Shown: positions 26,049 through 34,573 of the stretch, in pieces
Layout of the letters: every line of letters begins with the position of its first letter
Position numbering within the stretch: position 1 is the stretch's first letter
DNA from: Mobilitalea sibirica
GTDB lineage: Bacteria > Bacillota > Clostridia > Lachnospirales > Lachnospiraceae
Direction of reading: 5' to 3'
Length of the DNA: 64,000 nucleotides
NCBI RefSeq assembly: GCF_015999265.1
Contig: NZ_JAEAGR010000002.1
Span: 62,001 to 126,000, forward strand
Translations under genes and position numbers: made by a program
Notes under the pieces: generated by a model
Told to the model about the DNA's origin: nothing
The model's input: the letters and a program-made list of their open reading frames with translations, nothing else
The model's database searches: none

Positions 26049-26596
26049 TCAATATAATTTTAATTCAATGTTTTCCACTTTTTTCGTTGATAAATACAAT
26101 TAATCTGTAAGCAAAGGGGTGCATCTATGATTTTTTTCGCTGCATGTGAAATCTTTTATTATATATATTTTATCATAAAACTAAGGAAATACAATGTATT
26201 TTAGCCAATGAGTCATAATATAAAGGAAATTACTGGGTTGACATAATATTGATTTAATGTTACTATAAATAAGGTTTAATTAATAACAAATTCAAACAAA
26301 AAACTGTATACATAACAATTGGCTTGAAAAATAAAATCATGTTCATTATTATGAAGTAGGTTATCTTAGTATCTGAGAATGATTTTGGTTGTAGTTATAT
26401 TACGACAAAGATGTAACATTGTCAGTGAAATTTTAGCTGAAAAATACTAGTAGAACTGGGGCTTGTTTAGGATCAAACGGTCATAAACTATACGATTACT
26501 TTACAATGAAGTAAACTATAAAGGGTAACTTAAGCACTCTAACTCTATGATATATAGAGGAGGAGTGCTTTTTTTAACATATAAAGGAGGCAAAAT
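26049..26596. other. 548-bp intergenic region, leader of kamA
   Basis: No gene seen. The left part should carry the minus-strand promoter of the YprB-like gene. The right 200 bp forms the kamA leader, with small hairpin possibilities (GTTTAGGATCAAAC near 26466, TTTAC/GTAAA near 26500), and ends in the terminator at 26533. I could not fit lysine, T-box or c-di-AMP riboswitch consensus sequences. Confidence 0.5.
26533..26575 (+). terminator. terminator/attenuator in kamA leader
   Basis: AGCACTC (26533-26539) pairs with GAGTGCT (26563-26569), and inside it CTCTAT (26543-26548) pairs with ATAGAG (26554-26559); a run of seven T follows. It ends 21 bp before the kamA ATG with no gene upstream on this strand, so it probably acts on the kamA transcript itself. 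Confidence 0.75.
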
Positions 26597-27847
26597 ATGG
26601 AAGTTTTAAAACGAAATGAAAAATGGTATGATTGGAGGTGGCAATTAAAGCATCAAATCACTACGCTTGATAAAGTAGAGGAAGTGTTGGGAACCTGGTT
26701 TAGTGAAAACAAAAAGAAAAAGCTGAAAGACACACTGGAGAAATTTCCAATGGCGATAACCCCTTATTATTTGTCCTTGGTAGACGCAGAGGACATCGAA
26801 AATGATCCGATTTTCAAACAGGCATTTCCAAATGAAAAAGAACTAATTATTTCAAAGTGTGATATGGTGGATCCGCTTTCCGAAGAGAAGGATAGTCCTG
26901 TGGACGGAATCACACATCGATATCCTGATAGGGTATTATTTCACATAAGTAATACCTGTGCTATGTATTGCAGACATTGTACGAGAAAAAGAAAAGTGGG
27001 GGATAAGGAGTGTATACCCTCCAGAGACGAGATACAGAAGGGGATAGACTATATTAAACAGACACCTGTAATTAGGGATGTACTTTTGTCAGGAGGAGAC
27101 CCCTTTCTGCTAAATGATGAATATATCGATTGGATTTTAAGCGAAATTGCAGCAATTCCCCATGTGGAAGTGATTCGTATCGGGACTAGAATTCCTGTGG
27201 TTTTACCATTTCGAATTACGGATTCCTTAATTGATGTGCTGGAGAAATATGATAATTTATGGATTAACACTCATTTTAATCATCCAAGTGAAATTACGAA
27301 GGATTCGGCGATTGCTTTAAGAAAGCTTGCGAAAGCAGGGATACCTCTTGGGAATCAATCGGTTTTATTATCCGGTGTAAATGATTGCCCAAGAATTATG
27401 AAAAAATTAGTTCAAAAATTAGTAAAAAACAGAGTTAGACCATATTATATCTATCAATGTGACTTATCGGAAGGCTTGGAGCATTTTAGAACCTGTATAG
27501 GAAAAGGGATAGAAATTATGGAAAGCTTAAGGGGGCATACCAGTGGATTTGCAATACCTACTTTTGTAGTGGACGCTCCCGGCGGAGGCGGTAAAATACC
27601 CGTTATGCCTAACTATATTATATCCTGGTCGGCCAATAAAGTGGTTCTAAGAAACTATGAAGGTGTAATTACGACTTACAAGGAGCCGGATAATTATAGA
27701 CAAACCATGTGTGAACTTGATTGTAATGATTGTAATCTTAATCTGAAACTAGAGGATAAAGATAAGACGAGGGTAATAGGAATTGAAAAGTTGCTGGCTG
27801 ATTATGATGACACCATTACTTTAAATCCTTCGGATTTACTTCGATAG
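26597..27847 (+). CDS. kamA: L-lysine 2,3-aminomutase
   Basis: Radical SAM and PLP enzyme converting L-lysine to L-beta-lysine. The 416-residue protein has CAMYCRHC giving the iron-sulfur ligands Cys121, Cys125 and Cys128, and PGGGGKIPV with Lys333 as PLP Schiff-base lysine. The C terminus has Cys-rich [10 protein letters not shown], a zinc site known in the clostridial enzyme. AAAGGAGG precedes the ATG. The next gene, 12 bp on, is a beta-lysine acetyltransferase. This pair (ablA-ablB) makes the osmolyte N-epsilon-acetyl-beta-lysine, so here the role is more likely salt protection than lysine fermentation. A terminator just upstream implies regulation by attenuation. Confidence 0.95.
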   Translation: MEVLKRNEKWYDWRWQLKHQITTLDKVEEVLGTWFSENKKKKLKDTLEKFPMAITPYYLSLVDAEDIENDPIFKQAFPNEKELIISKCDMVDPLSEEKDSPVDGITHRYPDRVLFHISNTCAMYCRHCTRKRKVGDKECIPSRDEIQKGIDYIKQTPVIRDVLLSGGDPFLLNDEYIDWILSEIAAIPHVEVIRIGTRIPVVLPFRITDSLIDVLEKYDNLWINTHFNHPSEITKDSAIALRKLAKAGIPLGNQSVLLSGVNDCPRIMKKLVQKLVKNRVRPYYIYQCDLSEGLEHFRTCIGKGIEIMESLRGHTSGFAIPTFVVDAPGGGGKIPVMPNYIISWSANKVVLRNYEGVITTYKEPDNYRQTMCELDCNDCNLNLKLEDKDKTRVIGIEKLLADYDDTITLNPSDLLR

Positions 27848-27859
27848 GAGGCAGGGAAT

Positions 27860-28690
27860 ATGGCAGATAGAATAGAACAGTTCGGAAATTCTATCATTCA
27901 ACACGGTAAGGAAAATGATAGAATCTATTTAATGAAATTAAGTGAGGAAGATATGCCACGGATCCTAGATATCATAGAAACCTTAGCAGATAAATATCAA
28001 TATGCAAAGATATTTATTAAAGTTCCTTTTAAATATAAAGATGACTTTGAAAAAAATGGATTTGAAATAGAAGGTAGTATTCCGGATTTTTATCATGGAG
28101 AAACAGCAGCATACTTCATGTCAAAATATCCGGATGCCAAAAGGAAACAAGAAACAAATCTAACGGAATTGAATAACATCGTAGAGATTGCCAAAAATAA
28201 AAGTCGGACCAAGGATGATATGTTAGATAATGGGTATCTCTGTCGAAAAGCAAAGCCTGCAGATACCAAAGCTATGGCAGAGCTTTATAGCAAAGTATTC
28301 GCCAGCTATCCCTTTCCCATACAGGATAAAGATTATCTGATTAAGACAATGAATGAGAATGTTGTATATTTCGGTGTTTGGAAAGAGGAGAAACTAATTG
28401 CTTTATCTTCCAGTGAGATGGATGTGAAGTCAGGGAATGCGGAAATGACCGACTTTGCTGTAGATCCTGAATTTAGAGGAAGTAACCTATCGATTGTTCT
28501 ACTAAGCCAAATGGAAAAGGAAATGAAGAAGAGATCAATGGAATTGTTATATACAATAGCCCGTGCAAAATCCTATGGTATGAACATAACATTTGCCAAA
28601 ATGGGATATTGTTTTGCGGGAAGGTTAAAAAACAATACTAACATATGTGGAAGTATTGAAAGCATGAATTTATGGTATAAGAGGTTGTAA
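27860..28690 (+). CDS. ablB: beta-lysine N6-acetyltransferase
   Basis: Acetylates L-beta-lysine to the compatible solute N-epsilon-acetyl-beta-lysine. The protein has 276 residues. The N-terminal 110 residues are the AblB-specific region (DRIEQFGNSIIQHGKENDRIYLMKLS), and residues about 120-276 form a GNAT domain with AVDPEFRGSNLSIVLLSQME as the acetyl-CoA loop. It lies 12 bp behind kamA with GGAGGCAGGG at the junction, so the pair is one operon. The closing hairpin (28712-28779) ends the transcript. Confidence 0.9.
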   Translation: MADRIEQFGNSIIQHGKENDRIYLMKLSEEDMPRILDIIETLADKYQYAKIFIKVPFKYKDDFEKNGFEIEGSIPDFYHGETAAYFMSKYPDAKRKQETNLTELNNIVEIAKNKSRTKDDMLDNGYLCRKAKPADTKAMAELYSKVFASYPFPIQDKDYLIKTMNENVVYFGVWKEEKLIALSSSEMDVKSGNAEMTDFAVDPEFRGSNLSIVLLSQMEKEMKKRSMELLYTIARAKSYGMNITFAKMGYCFAGRLKNNTNICGSIESMNLWYKRL

Positions 28691-28711
28691 GGCTGACAGG
28701 GAATGTACACA

Positions 28712-28779
28712 GGGGCTGTTTCACAATAAAGTAGGGATATGAGTTATACTCCCAGCTTTTCTATTGTGAAACAGTCCTT
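28712..28779. terminator. long inverted repeat / terminator after ablB
   Basis: GGGGCTGTTTCACAATA (28712-28728) pairs with TATTGTGAAACAGTCCTT (28762-28779) with a single G-U, around a 33-base loop. TTTAACTTTTCTTTT follows. The arm end GGCTGTTTCA.AATA is also the end of the palindromic repeat at 14006-14190. Confidence 0.7.
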
Positions 28780-28855
28780 TAACTTTTCTTTTGGAAACTG
28801 ATATGATAGAATATTCCATATGGGTCATTCTTTATAAAGGGGATAAGGATTTGTG

Positions 28856-31321
28856 ATGTGGGGATTAGAAGTATTTGGTAATGAGTTTTATTACATATTC
28901 TACATTTTCTTTTTATACAGCTGTTTTGGTTGGATCTATGAATGCTGCCTTGTTTCGTTGCAAAAAAGAAAGTTTGTTAATCGAGGATTTTTAAATGGGC
29001 CGATCATTCCAATCTATGGATTTGGCGCGCTTTTTATTTATTTGGCATTTTGGCAATATAGAAACCACGTGCTGCCGGTTTTTGTTGGCAGTATTATTCT
29101 TGCAACCTTACTGGAGTATGTGACTTCCCTGATTATGGAGCTTTTATTTCATACGAAGTGGTGGGATTATAGTAACTATCCGTTTAACCTAGGAGGAAGA
29201 GTATGTGTTTTTGTATCTGTATTTTGGGGAATCTTATCTCTAACGATGCTACACCTAATTCATCCGGGAGTTAATTTTTTGATTTCAAGTATGCCTAGAA
29301 ATTGGGGAGAATTATTCGGATATGTTATAATACTTCTGCTTTTGGTCGATATTACTGTTACAATCATTTATACTGTGAAATTTGATCGTCTTCTTGAAAA
29401 ACTAACGGGTATCCGTCAGGATATCTTGGAATATGTCATAGCAACAAGACTTTATGAAACAAAAGAGGATTGGAAAGATAAACTATCCGGTTTCAAGCTG
29501 TCCGGTAAATTCAATGAATTTAAGGCCTCCTTAGAACAACAAAAGAAAATTCGTTTATCAAAACAAAGCATAAAGCATATTAAGGAAACGCCGCCGGAGG
29601 TTGAGGCTAAGTTAAAAGAACTGTTTCGACGTTATCAGTCCTTGGCTATGAAAAAAATACATATCCGTCTGTTGAAAGCATTCCCATCTATGCGTGTTGG
29701 CCGGAGGGAAGCGGCTTTAAGTGACCTTAGAGAAAAACTTGCATTGAAGGGAGTGCGTAAATTGAGTATGGATATCAAGGATGAAGTTACAGGAAAGATA
29801 AAAAGCTATCTTAGTGGGTTTTTACGGGCAGCTATGGTTGGTTTACTGGTTCTGCTGCAATTTGGTTTGATTATATATTTATCCTTCCGTTTAAGAGAAT
29901 ATACGATTTATATCTATTCATTTATACAGGTACTAAGTGTTGTTATTATCATTGGACTGGTAAATGATGACCGAAATTCATCTTATAAGATTAGCTGGAT
30001 ATGTATTATCGCTGCGTTTCCGATTACCGGCCATATTATGTTTATGCTTTGGGGTAATCGCAGAGGACGTAAAATTGAACGCAGAATTTTGAAGAAACTA
30101 CAGCGAGGAGCAGAGTTTCTAGAATATGACAACAAAGTCATCGAGGAGTTTGCCAGAATATACCCCACCAAAAGCAGGATGACAAGATATTTGGAAGCAA
30201 ATCATTTTCCGCTTTATAAAAACAATAAGATAGATTATTATCCCATGGGAGAGGATGCTTTTGATGCGATCTTTGAGGAAATTGAAAAAGCAGAGCATTT
30301 TATCTTGATCAACTTCTTTATTGTGGGAGAAGGTGTACTATGGCATAGATTGCATGAGCTTTTACTAAAAAAAATTAAGGAGAAGGTTCGTGTACTTTTT
30401 CTTTATGACGATTTTGGAGCAATGCTTCGGACACCAACTCATTTTAAAAGAGATCTAGAGAGTGAAGGATTTGAAATTCGAGTATTTAATCCGATTCATC
30501 GCTATACTGATAAATTATATATGAATTATCGCTCTCATCAAAAAATCATTGTAATTGACGGTAATGTCGGCTTTACCGGTGGAATGAATCTTGCAGATGA
30601 GTATGTAAACTTCGTACCACGATTTGGAGTATGGAAGGACAATGCAGTTAAGGTGGAAGGCGATGCTGTATGGGGACTGACAGTTACTTTCCTTCAGATG
30701 TGGGAGGTCTCATCCGGTGGTGAACCGATTGATTATAAACCTTTCAGACCGACCAAGAAATTTGAAGAAAATAATGTGTTTTGTCAGGTGGTTTCGGACG
30801 GTCCTGCCAACAATCCAAGAAACCCCATGGAAAATATCTACAAGCAGATCATATATTATGCTAAGAAAGTATTGTACATTACTACACCATATCTTATAAT
30901 TGAAGATGATATGCGGGATGCTTTAATTACTGCAGCAGCGAGCGGGATCGATGTGAGGATTATCACACCATTTATTCCCGATAAGAAAAATGTAAAATGC
31001 CTCACTTATTACCATTATGGGCGCTTACTAGAGGGAGGCGTACGGATCTTTGAATATACCCCGGGTTTTATTCATGCTAAGACAATCATCAGTGAAGATA
31101 CAGGAATCGTAGGTACCGTCAATATGGATTATCGCAGTTTTCATCTTCATTATGAATGCGGGGTCTGGATGTGTAACCGGGAAGTAATTGATACGATTAA
31201 AGCAGACCTTTTAAAAACCATGGAACAGTGCCATGAAGTAACCTATGAGGAATGGAAGAACAGACCATTATTTACAAAGCTTTATCAGATGGTGCTTAAC
31301 TTATTTAAGACATTAATGTAA
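28856..31321 (+). CDS. fusion of CmpB-like membrane domain with cardiolipin synthase-like enzyme
   Basis: An 821-residue membrane protein. Residues 1 to about 180 repeat the CmpB-like fold (CFGWIYECCL, NRGFLNGPIIPIYG, LEYVTSLIMELLFHTKWWDYS, FNLGGRVCVFVSVFWG), and residues 180-310 its charged tail with LLKAFPSMRVGRREAALSDL. From about 320 three hydrophobic segments resemble the PLDc_N region of cardiolipin synthases. Two phospholipase D domains follow, with HxK motifs YRSHQKIIVIDG (His561, Lys563) and FIHAKTIISEDTGIVG (His740, Lys742). The enzyme half should join phosphatidylglycerols into cardiolipin. ATG 28856 follows AAGGA. The join suggests that the CmpB domain works with phospholipids, which is inference. 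Confidence 0.85.
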   Translation: MWGLEVFGNEFYYIFYIFFLYSCFGWIYECCLVSLQKRKFVNRGFLNGPIIPIYGFGALFIYLAFWQYRNHVLPVFVGSIILATLLEYVTSLIMELLFHTKWWDYSNYPFNLGGRVCVFVSVFWGILSLTMLHLIHPGVNFLISSMPRNWGELFGYVIILLLLVDITVTIIYTVKFDRLLEKLTGIRQDILEYVIATRLYETKEDWKDKLSGFKLSGKFNEFKASLEQQKKIRLSKQSIKHIKETPPEVEAKLKELFRRYQSLAMKKIHIRLLKAFPSMRVGRREAALSDLREKLALKGVRKLSMDIKDEVTGKIKSYLSGFLRAAMVGLLVLLQFGLIIYLSFRLREYTIYIYSFIQVLSVVIIIGLVNDDRNSSYKISWICIIAAFPITGHIMFMLWGNRRGRKIERRILKKLQRGAEFLEYDNKVIEEFARIYPTKSRMTRYLEANHFPLYKNNKIDYYPMGEDAFDAIFEEIEKAEHFILINFFIVGEGVLWHRLHELLLKKIKEKVRVLFLYDDFGAMLRTPTHFKRDLESEGFEIRVFNPIHRYTDKLYMNYRSHQKIIVIDGNVGFTGGMNLADEYVNFVPRFGVWKDNAVKVEGDAVWGLTVTFLQMWEVSSGGEPIDYKPFRPTKKFEENNVFCQVVSDGPANNPRNPMENIYKQIIYYAKKVLYITTPYLIIEDDMRDALITAAASGIDVRIITPFIPDKKNVKCLTYYHYGRLLEGGVRIFEYTPGFIHAKTIISEDTGIVGTVNMDYRSFHLHYECGVWMCNREVIDTIKADLLKTMEQCHEVTYEEWKNRPLFTKLYQMVLNLFKTLM

Positions 31322-31345
31322 TAGAGATGATGGAAGGAGACTCTT

Positions 31346-31597
31346 ATGTATACGAATGTATGTAAACACTGCCATAAGATATTTTTATCCAGATTAAAGG
31401 CCTATGCCTGCGAGAATTGCAAAGAGATCGACAGTAATCATTTTGATGACATTGAATCTTATTTGAAAGAATACCCTAATAGCAATGCCCTTCAAATATC
31501 AGAGGCATTAGGGATTACTGCGTATGAGGTTTTGAATTATGTAAAAGAGGGCAGGCTAAATGTCTCCAGAGGTAAATTCGAACGCCTTCCGGATTAA
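31346..31597 (+). CDS. YvyF-like zinc-ribbon and HTH small protein
   Basis: An 83-residue protein with two cysteine pairs (CKHC at the N terminus, CENC around residue 24) making a zinc ribbon, followed by a helix-turn-helix-like segment (ALQISEALGITAYEVLNYVKEGRL). This layout resembles the flagellar-operon protein YvyF/TIGR03826 of Firmicutes. No flagellar gene is nearby, so the motility link is uncertain. Ribosome site GAAGGAGA precedes the ATG, and it lies 24 bp after the cardiolipin synthase fusion, probably co-transcribed. It may bind DNA or a protein partner. Confidence 0.6.
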   Translation: MYTNVCKHCHKIFLSRLKAYACENCKEIDSNHFDDIESYLKEYPNSNALQISEALGITAYEVLNYVKEGRLNVSRGKFERLPD

Positions 31598-31865
31598 AAT
31601 TTTCGAAAGAAATGTAAGCAGATATAGTATAATGGAATAGATGATTAAATTAATAGATAGAAAAAGAGACTGCCGGTTTAGGATGAGAGTTAAAATCAGC
31701 TTATGGGAATAAGTGTAAGGGATAAATCGGTAATAACCATATGAAAAGAAAATAGAACACATTAGATACATGATTGTTCTTTTGTATGTAGGTCGTATTT
31801 ATACCAAGATAAATATAAGATGAAGTTGTTCATGTTTAGGAACAGATGAGAGAGCAGGTGTCAGA

Positions 31866-32471
31866 ATGATTGGTTATTTAAAAGGGGAATTGGCTGAGGT
31901 AAAGGAAAGCTATGTTGTTATGGAAGTTGGAAACATCGGATACGAGATTTATCTACCAACCTCATCTATCATGGAGTTACCTTCCAAGGGAAGTACATTT
32001 AAATTATATACATATCTTCATGTCAGAGAGGATGCCATCAGTTTATTTGGCTTCTTAACCAAGGATGATTTGGAGATGTTTAAGCTTCTGATTACTGTGA
32101 ATGGAATTGGGCCTAAAGGTGCTTTGGGTATCTTATCCGCAATATCCGCTGATGAAATCCGATTTGCAGTTCTGGCTGAGGATTCGAAAGCGATAGCAAA
32201 AGCCCCGGGAATTGGCAATAAAACCGCCGGTAAATTAATACTGGAACTAAAGGATAAGTTCAAGTTGGAAACAGCTTTTGAGCAAAAACTAATCAATCAG
32301 GCTGAGAAAAAGGATGTCTCTGGATTATATAATAAAAGGGAAGAAGCGATTCAAGCACTTACAGTACTTGGTTATTCTGCCACCGATGCATTAAAAATTG
32401 TGAATCAGATAGATATTACTGAGGAGATGACTTCAGAGGAAATCTTGAAACTGTGCTTAAAGAAGGTGTAA
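31866..32471 (+). CDS. ruvA: Holliday junction branch migration protein RuvA
   Basis: Binds four-way junctions and loads RuvB. The 201-residue protein begins [21 protein letters not shown], the OB-fold domain; it has two helix-hairpin-helix motifs ([16 protein letters not shown] and [23 protein letters not shown]) and a C-terminal RuvB-binding three-helix domain ([14 protein letters not shown]). AGCAGGTGTCAGA precedes the ATG. RuvB follows after 136 bp. Confidence 0.96.
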   Translation: MIGYLKGELAEVKESYVVMEVGNIGYEIYLPTSSIMELPSKGSTFKLYTYLHVREDAISLFGFLTKDDLEMFKLLITVNGIGPKGALGILSAISADEIRFAVLAEDSKAIAKAPGIGNKTAGKLILELKDKFKLETAFEQKLINQAEKKDVSGLYNKREEAIQALTVLGYSATDALKIVNQIDITEEMTSEEILKLCLKKV

Positions 32472-32607
32472 ACACATTATAAAAATATAAGAAAGACAGG
32501 CAATTGATTTATAGATTAAGAAGATATTATTTTTACAACAAGGCTGATTAAGTATGTCGTATAATTCTAACGAGTAAATCAGGGAACATTAGATAATGGA
32601 GAATAAT

Positions 32608-33594
32608 ATGTCAAAGCGAATGATAACAACCGAATTAATAGATGAGGATAAGAGACTGGAAAGTACCCTGCGGCCGCAGATGCTAACGGATTATATTGGT
32701 CAAAGTAAAGTAAAGGATAATCTTAAGGTATATATTGAAGCAGCGAAGCAGAGGAAAGAATCTTTGGATCATGTACTATTCTTTGGTCCTCCGGGCCTGG
32801 GAAAGACGACCCTAGCCGGAATTATAGCCAATGAAATGGGTGTCAATATGAAGGTTACTTCAGGTCCTGCGATTGAAAAGCCGGGTGAGATGGCTGCAAT
32901 ATTGAATAATCTGCAAGAAGGCGATGTTTTATTCGTAGATGAAATCCATAGATTAAACCGACAGGTGGAAGAACTTTTATATCCGGCTATGGAGGATTAT
33001 GTCATTGATATAGTAATTGGCAAAGGTGCATCAGCAAAATCCATCCGCATTGATCTTCCCAAATTCACTCTGGTGGGAGCAACCACGAGGGCCGGAATGC
33101 TGACACCACCTCTAAGGGATCGTTTTGGAGTAGTGAACCGTATGGATTTTTATACTGTTGAAGAACTGAAACAGATAATAATGAGATCAGCACAAGTGAT
33201 CCAAGTAGAGATAGATGAGGAGGGTGCCATAGAGCTGGCCCGCCGCTCAAGAGGAACACCCCGACTGGCAAACCGTTTGTTAAAAAGAGTAAGGGATTTT
33301 GCACAGGTGAAATATGACGGAAGAATTACGAAAGAAGTTGCTGGTTTTGCCTTAGATTTATTGGAAGTTGATAAACTCGGACTGGATCATATCGATAGAG
33401 AGATACTGGTTACCATGATAGAGAAATTCAGTGGGGGTCCGGTAGGGATCGAAGCAGTTGCGACTACCATCGGTGAGGATGTAGGTACGATTGAAGAGGT
33501 ATATGAGCCTTATTTGGTACAGAACGGTCTAATCCTTCGTACGCCCAGGGGAAGGGTAGCATCGGAATTAGCATATCGTCATATCGGATTATAA
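32608..33594 (+). CDS. ruvB: Holliday junction branch migration ATPase RuvB
   Basis: Hexameric AAA+ motor driving branch migration with RuvA. The protein has 328 residues with Walker [13 protein letters not shown], Walker [11 protein letters not shown], sensor 1 [11 protein letters not shown], arginine finger PLRDRFG, and the C-terminal winged helix ending [17 protein letters not shown] 32608 is preferred because GGAGA lies six bases upstream; the ATG 12 bases earlier has no site. A structured but T-less inverted repeat follows at 33600-33639. Confidence 0.97.
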   Translation: MSKRMITTELIDEDKRLESTLRPQMLTDYIGQSKVKDNLKVYIEAAKQRKESLDHVLFFGPPGLGKTTLAGIIANEMGVNMKVTSGPAIEKPGEMAAILNNLQEGDVLFVDEIHRLNRQVEELLYPAMEDYVIDIVIGKGASAKSIRIDLPKFTLVGATTRAGMLTPPLRDRFGVVNRMDFYTVEELKQIIMRSAQVIQVEIDEEGAIELARRSRGTPRLANRLLKRVRDFAQVKYDGRITKEVAGFALDLLEVDKLGLDHIDREILVTMIEKFSGGPVGIEAVATTIGEDVGTIEEVYEPYLVQNGLILRTPRGRVASELAYRHIGL

Positions 33595-33599
33595 CTTCG

Positions 33600-33639
33600 T
33601 GTGAGATAATTCTCATCTTGAAGGAAGATAAATCTCACA
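33600..33639. repeat. inverted repeat after ruvB
   Basis: TGTGAGAT (33600-33607) pairs with ATCTCACA (33632-33639), with an inner ATCTT/AAGAT hairpin. There is no T run, so it is more likely an mRNA 3'-end structure than a strong terminator. Confidence 0.5.
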
Positions 33640-33761
33640 AAGCAGGATACGAAATCTGGACGATAAAATACAAGAACAAAAAAAGCAATATGCGCATAAG
33701 TATAGCTATGTAGAATAAATAATTCATTGGTTGAAACTGTTAAAATTATTACAAAGACTGC

Positions 33762-33790
33762 TTGTATAACACTGAAACTTAAGTTATAAT
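33762..33790 (+). promoter_or_regulatory. sigma-A promoter of zapA
   Basis: TTGTAT (33762-33767), 17-bp spacer, TATAAT (33785-33790), 53 bp before zapA. Confidence 0.7.
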
Positions 33791-33843
33791 GTTTGCAGAG
33801 CTGTGCTTATTGATTTCAAAGAAAATGGGGGCTAATAAGGAGT

Positions 33844-34251
33844 ATGAATAAGTTTAACGATATTGAGGTTATCATTAATAACAAAAGATATACGTTAAGT
33901 GGCTATGAAAGCGAGGAATATCTACAGAAGGTCGCTTCCTATATCAACAGTAAGCATAATGAGTTTAAGAACAAGGACGCCTATAAATTTTTGGATTCTG
34001 ATCTACGGAATATATTAGTCCAGATTAATATTGCTGATGATTACTTTAAAAACAAAGATAAAATAAAAGAAATCGAAGCAGAGAATGAGCAAAAAAGCAA
34101 TGAAATATTTGATTTAAAGCATGAATTGATTTCAACGCAGACCAAGCTAAGTTCTGCTCAGGCAGAAATCGAAGAGCTAAAGAGGGAGATTAACGAAGCC
34201 CAGAAAAAGATCATTCGGCTGGAAACTGGGTTAAACGATTCGAGAAGATAG
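33844..34251 (+). CDS. zapA: cell division protein ZapA
   Basis: Promotes bundling of FtsZ filaments at the division site. The 135-residue protein has the ZapA core IEVIINNKRYTLSGYESEEYLQKVASYINSKHNE and NILVQINIADDYFK, then a long coiled coil from about residue 75 to the end. The coiled coil is longer than in Gram-negative ZapA, as is usual in Clostridia. AATAAGGAGT precedes the ATG. It stands between ruvB and the U32 peptidase, a common order in Lachnospiraceae. Confidence 0.88.
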   Translation: MNKFNDIEVIINNKRYTLSGYESEEYLQKVASYINSKHNEFKNKDAYKFLDSDLRNILVQINIADDYFKNKDKIKEIEAENEQKSNEIFDLKHELISTQTKLSSAQAEIEELKREINEAQKKIIRLETGLNDSRR

Positions 34252-34573
34252 ATGCATATAGCAGAGGATAGAAGATATCCCCTGTTTACATTAGGAAAGG
34301 CTGTCCACTATCAGTTGTTCATACCGGGTTAGAATTGCCCGCTATGTTCCTGTGATTGGGCAGCCTTGTTAAGTTAAATAAAAAACATAGGGATAATAAA
34401 CGAATGGAATACACCTACGTATAAAAACTATGAAAACAGACAATTCCGAATTAATAGTTATGCTAATTGGCAGATAAATAATTTTGGTTGTTGATTACGA
34501 ATATAACCCTGAATATTGGCTATATAGATCATGAAGATCGCAGTTATGGATAGCAATATTCAAGGTATGACAT
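34252..34573. other. 322-bp intergenic region between zapA and U32 peptidase
   Basis: Contains the inverted repeat at 34296-34367. The rest is AT-rich with no open frame. A promoter for the U32-peptidase operon is expected here, but I cannot name a convincing one. Confidence 0.5.
34296..34367. repeat. imperfect inverted repeat, possible terminator of zapA
   Basis: AAGGCTGTCCACTATCAG (34297-34314) matches the complement of CTGTGATTGGGCAGCCTT (34350-34367) at 14 of 18 positions, with a smaller GGGTTAGAATTGCCC-like fold inside. It is followed by a weak GTTAAGTT tract. Confidence 0.5.

Noticed and set aside
26400-26596. Lysine, T-box or c-di-AMP riboswitch before kamA
   Set aside because: None of the conserved cores of these classes is recognisable; only a terminator is supported.
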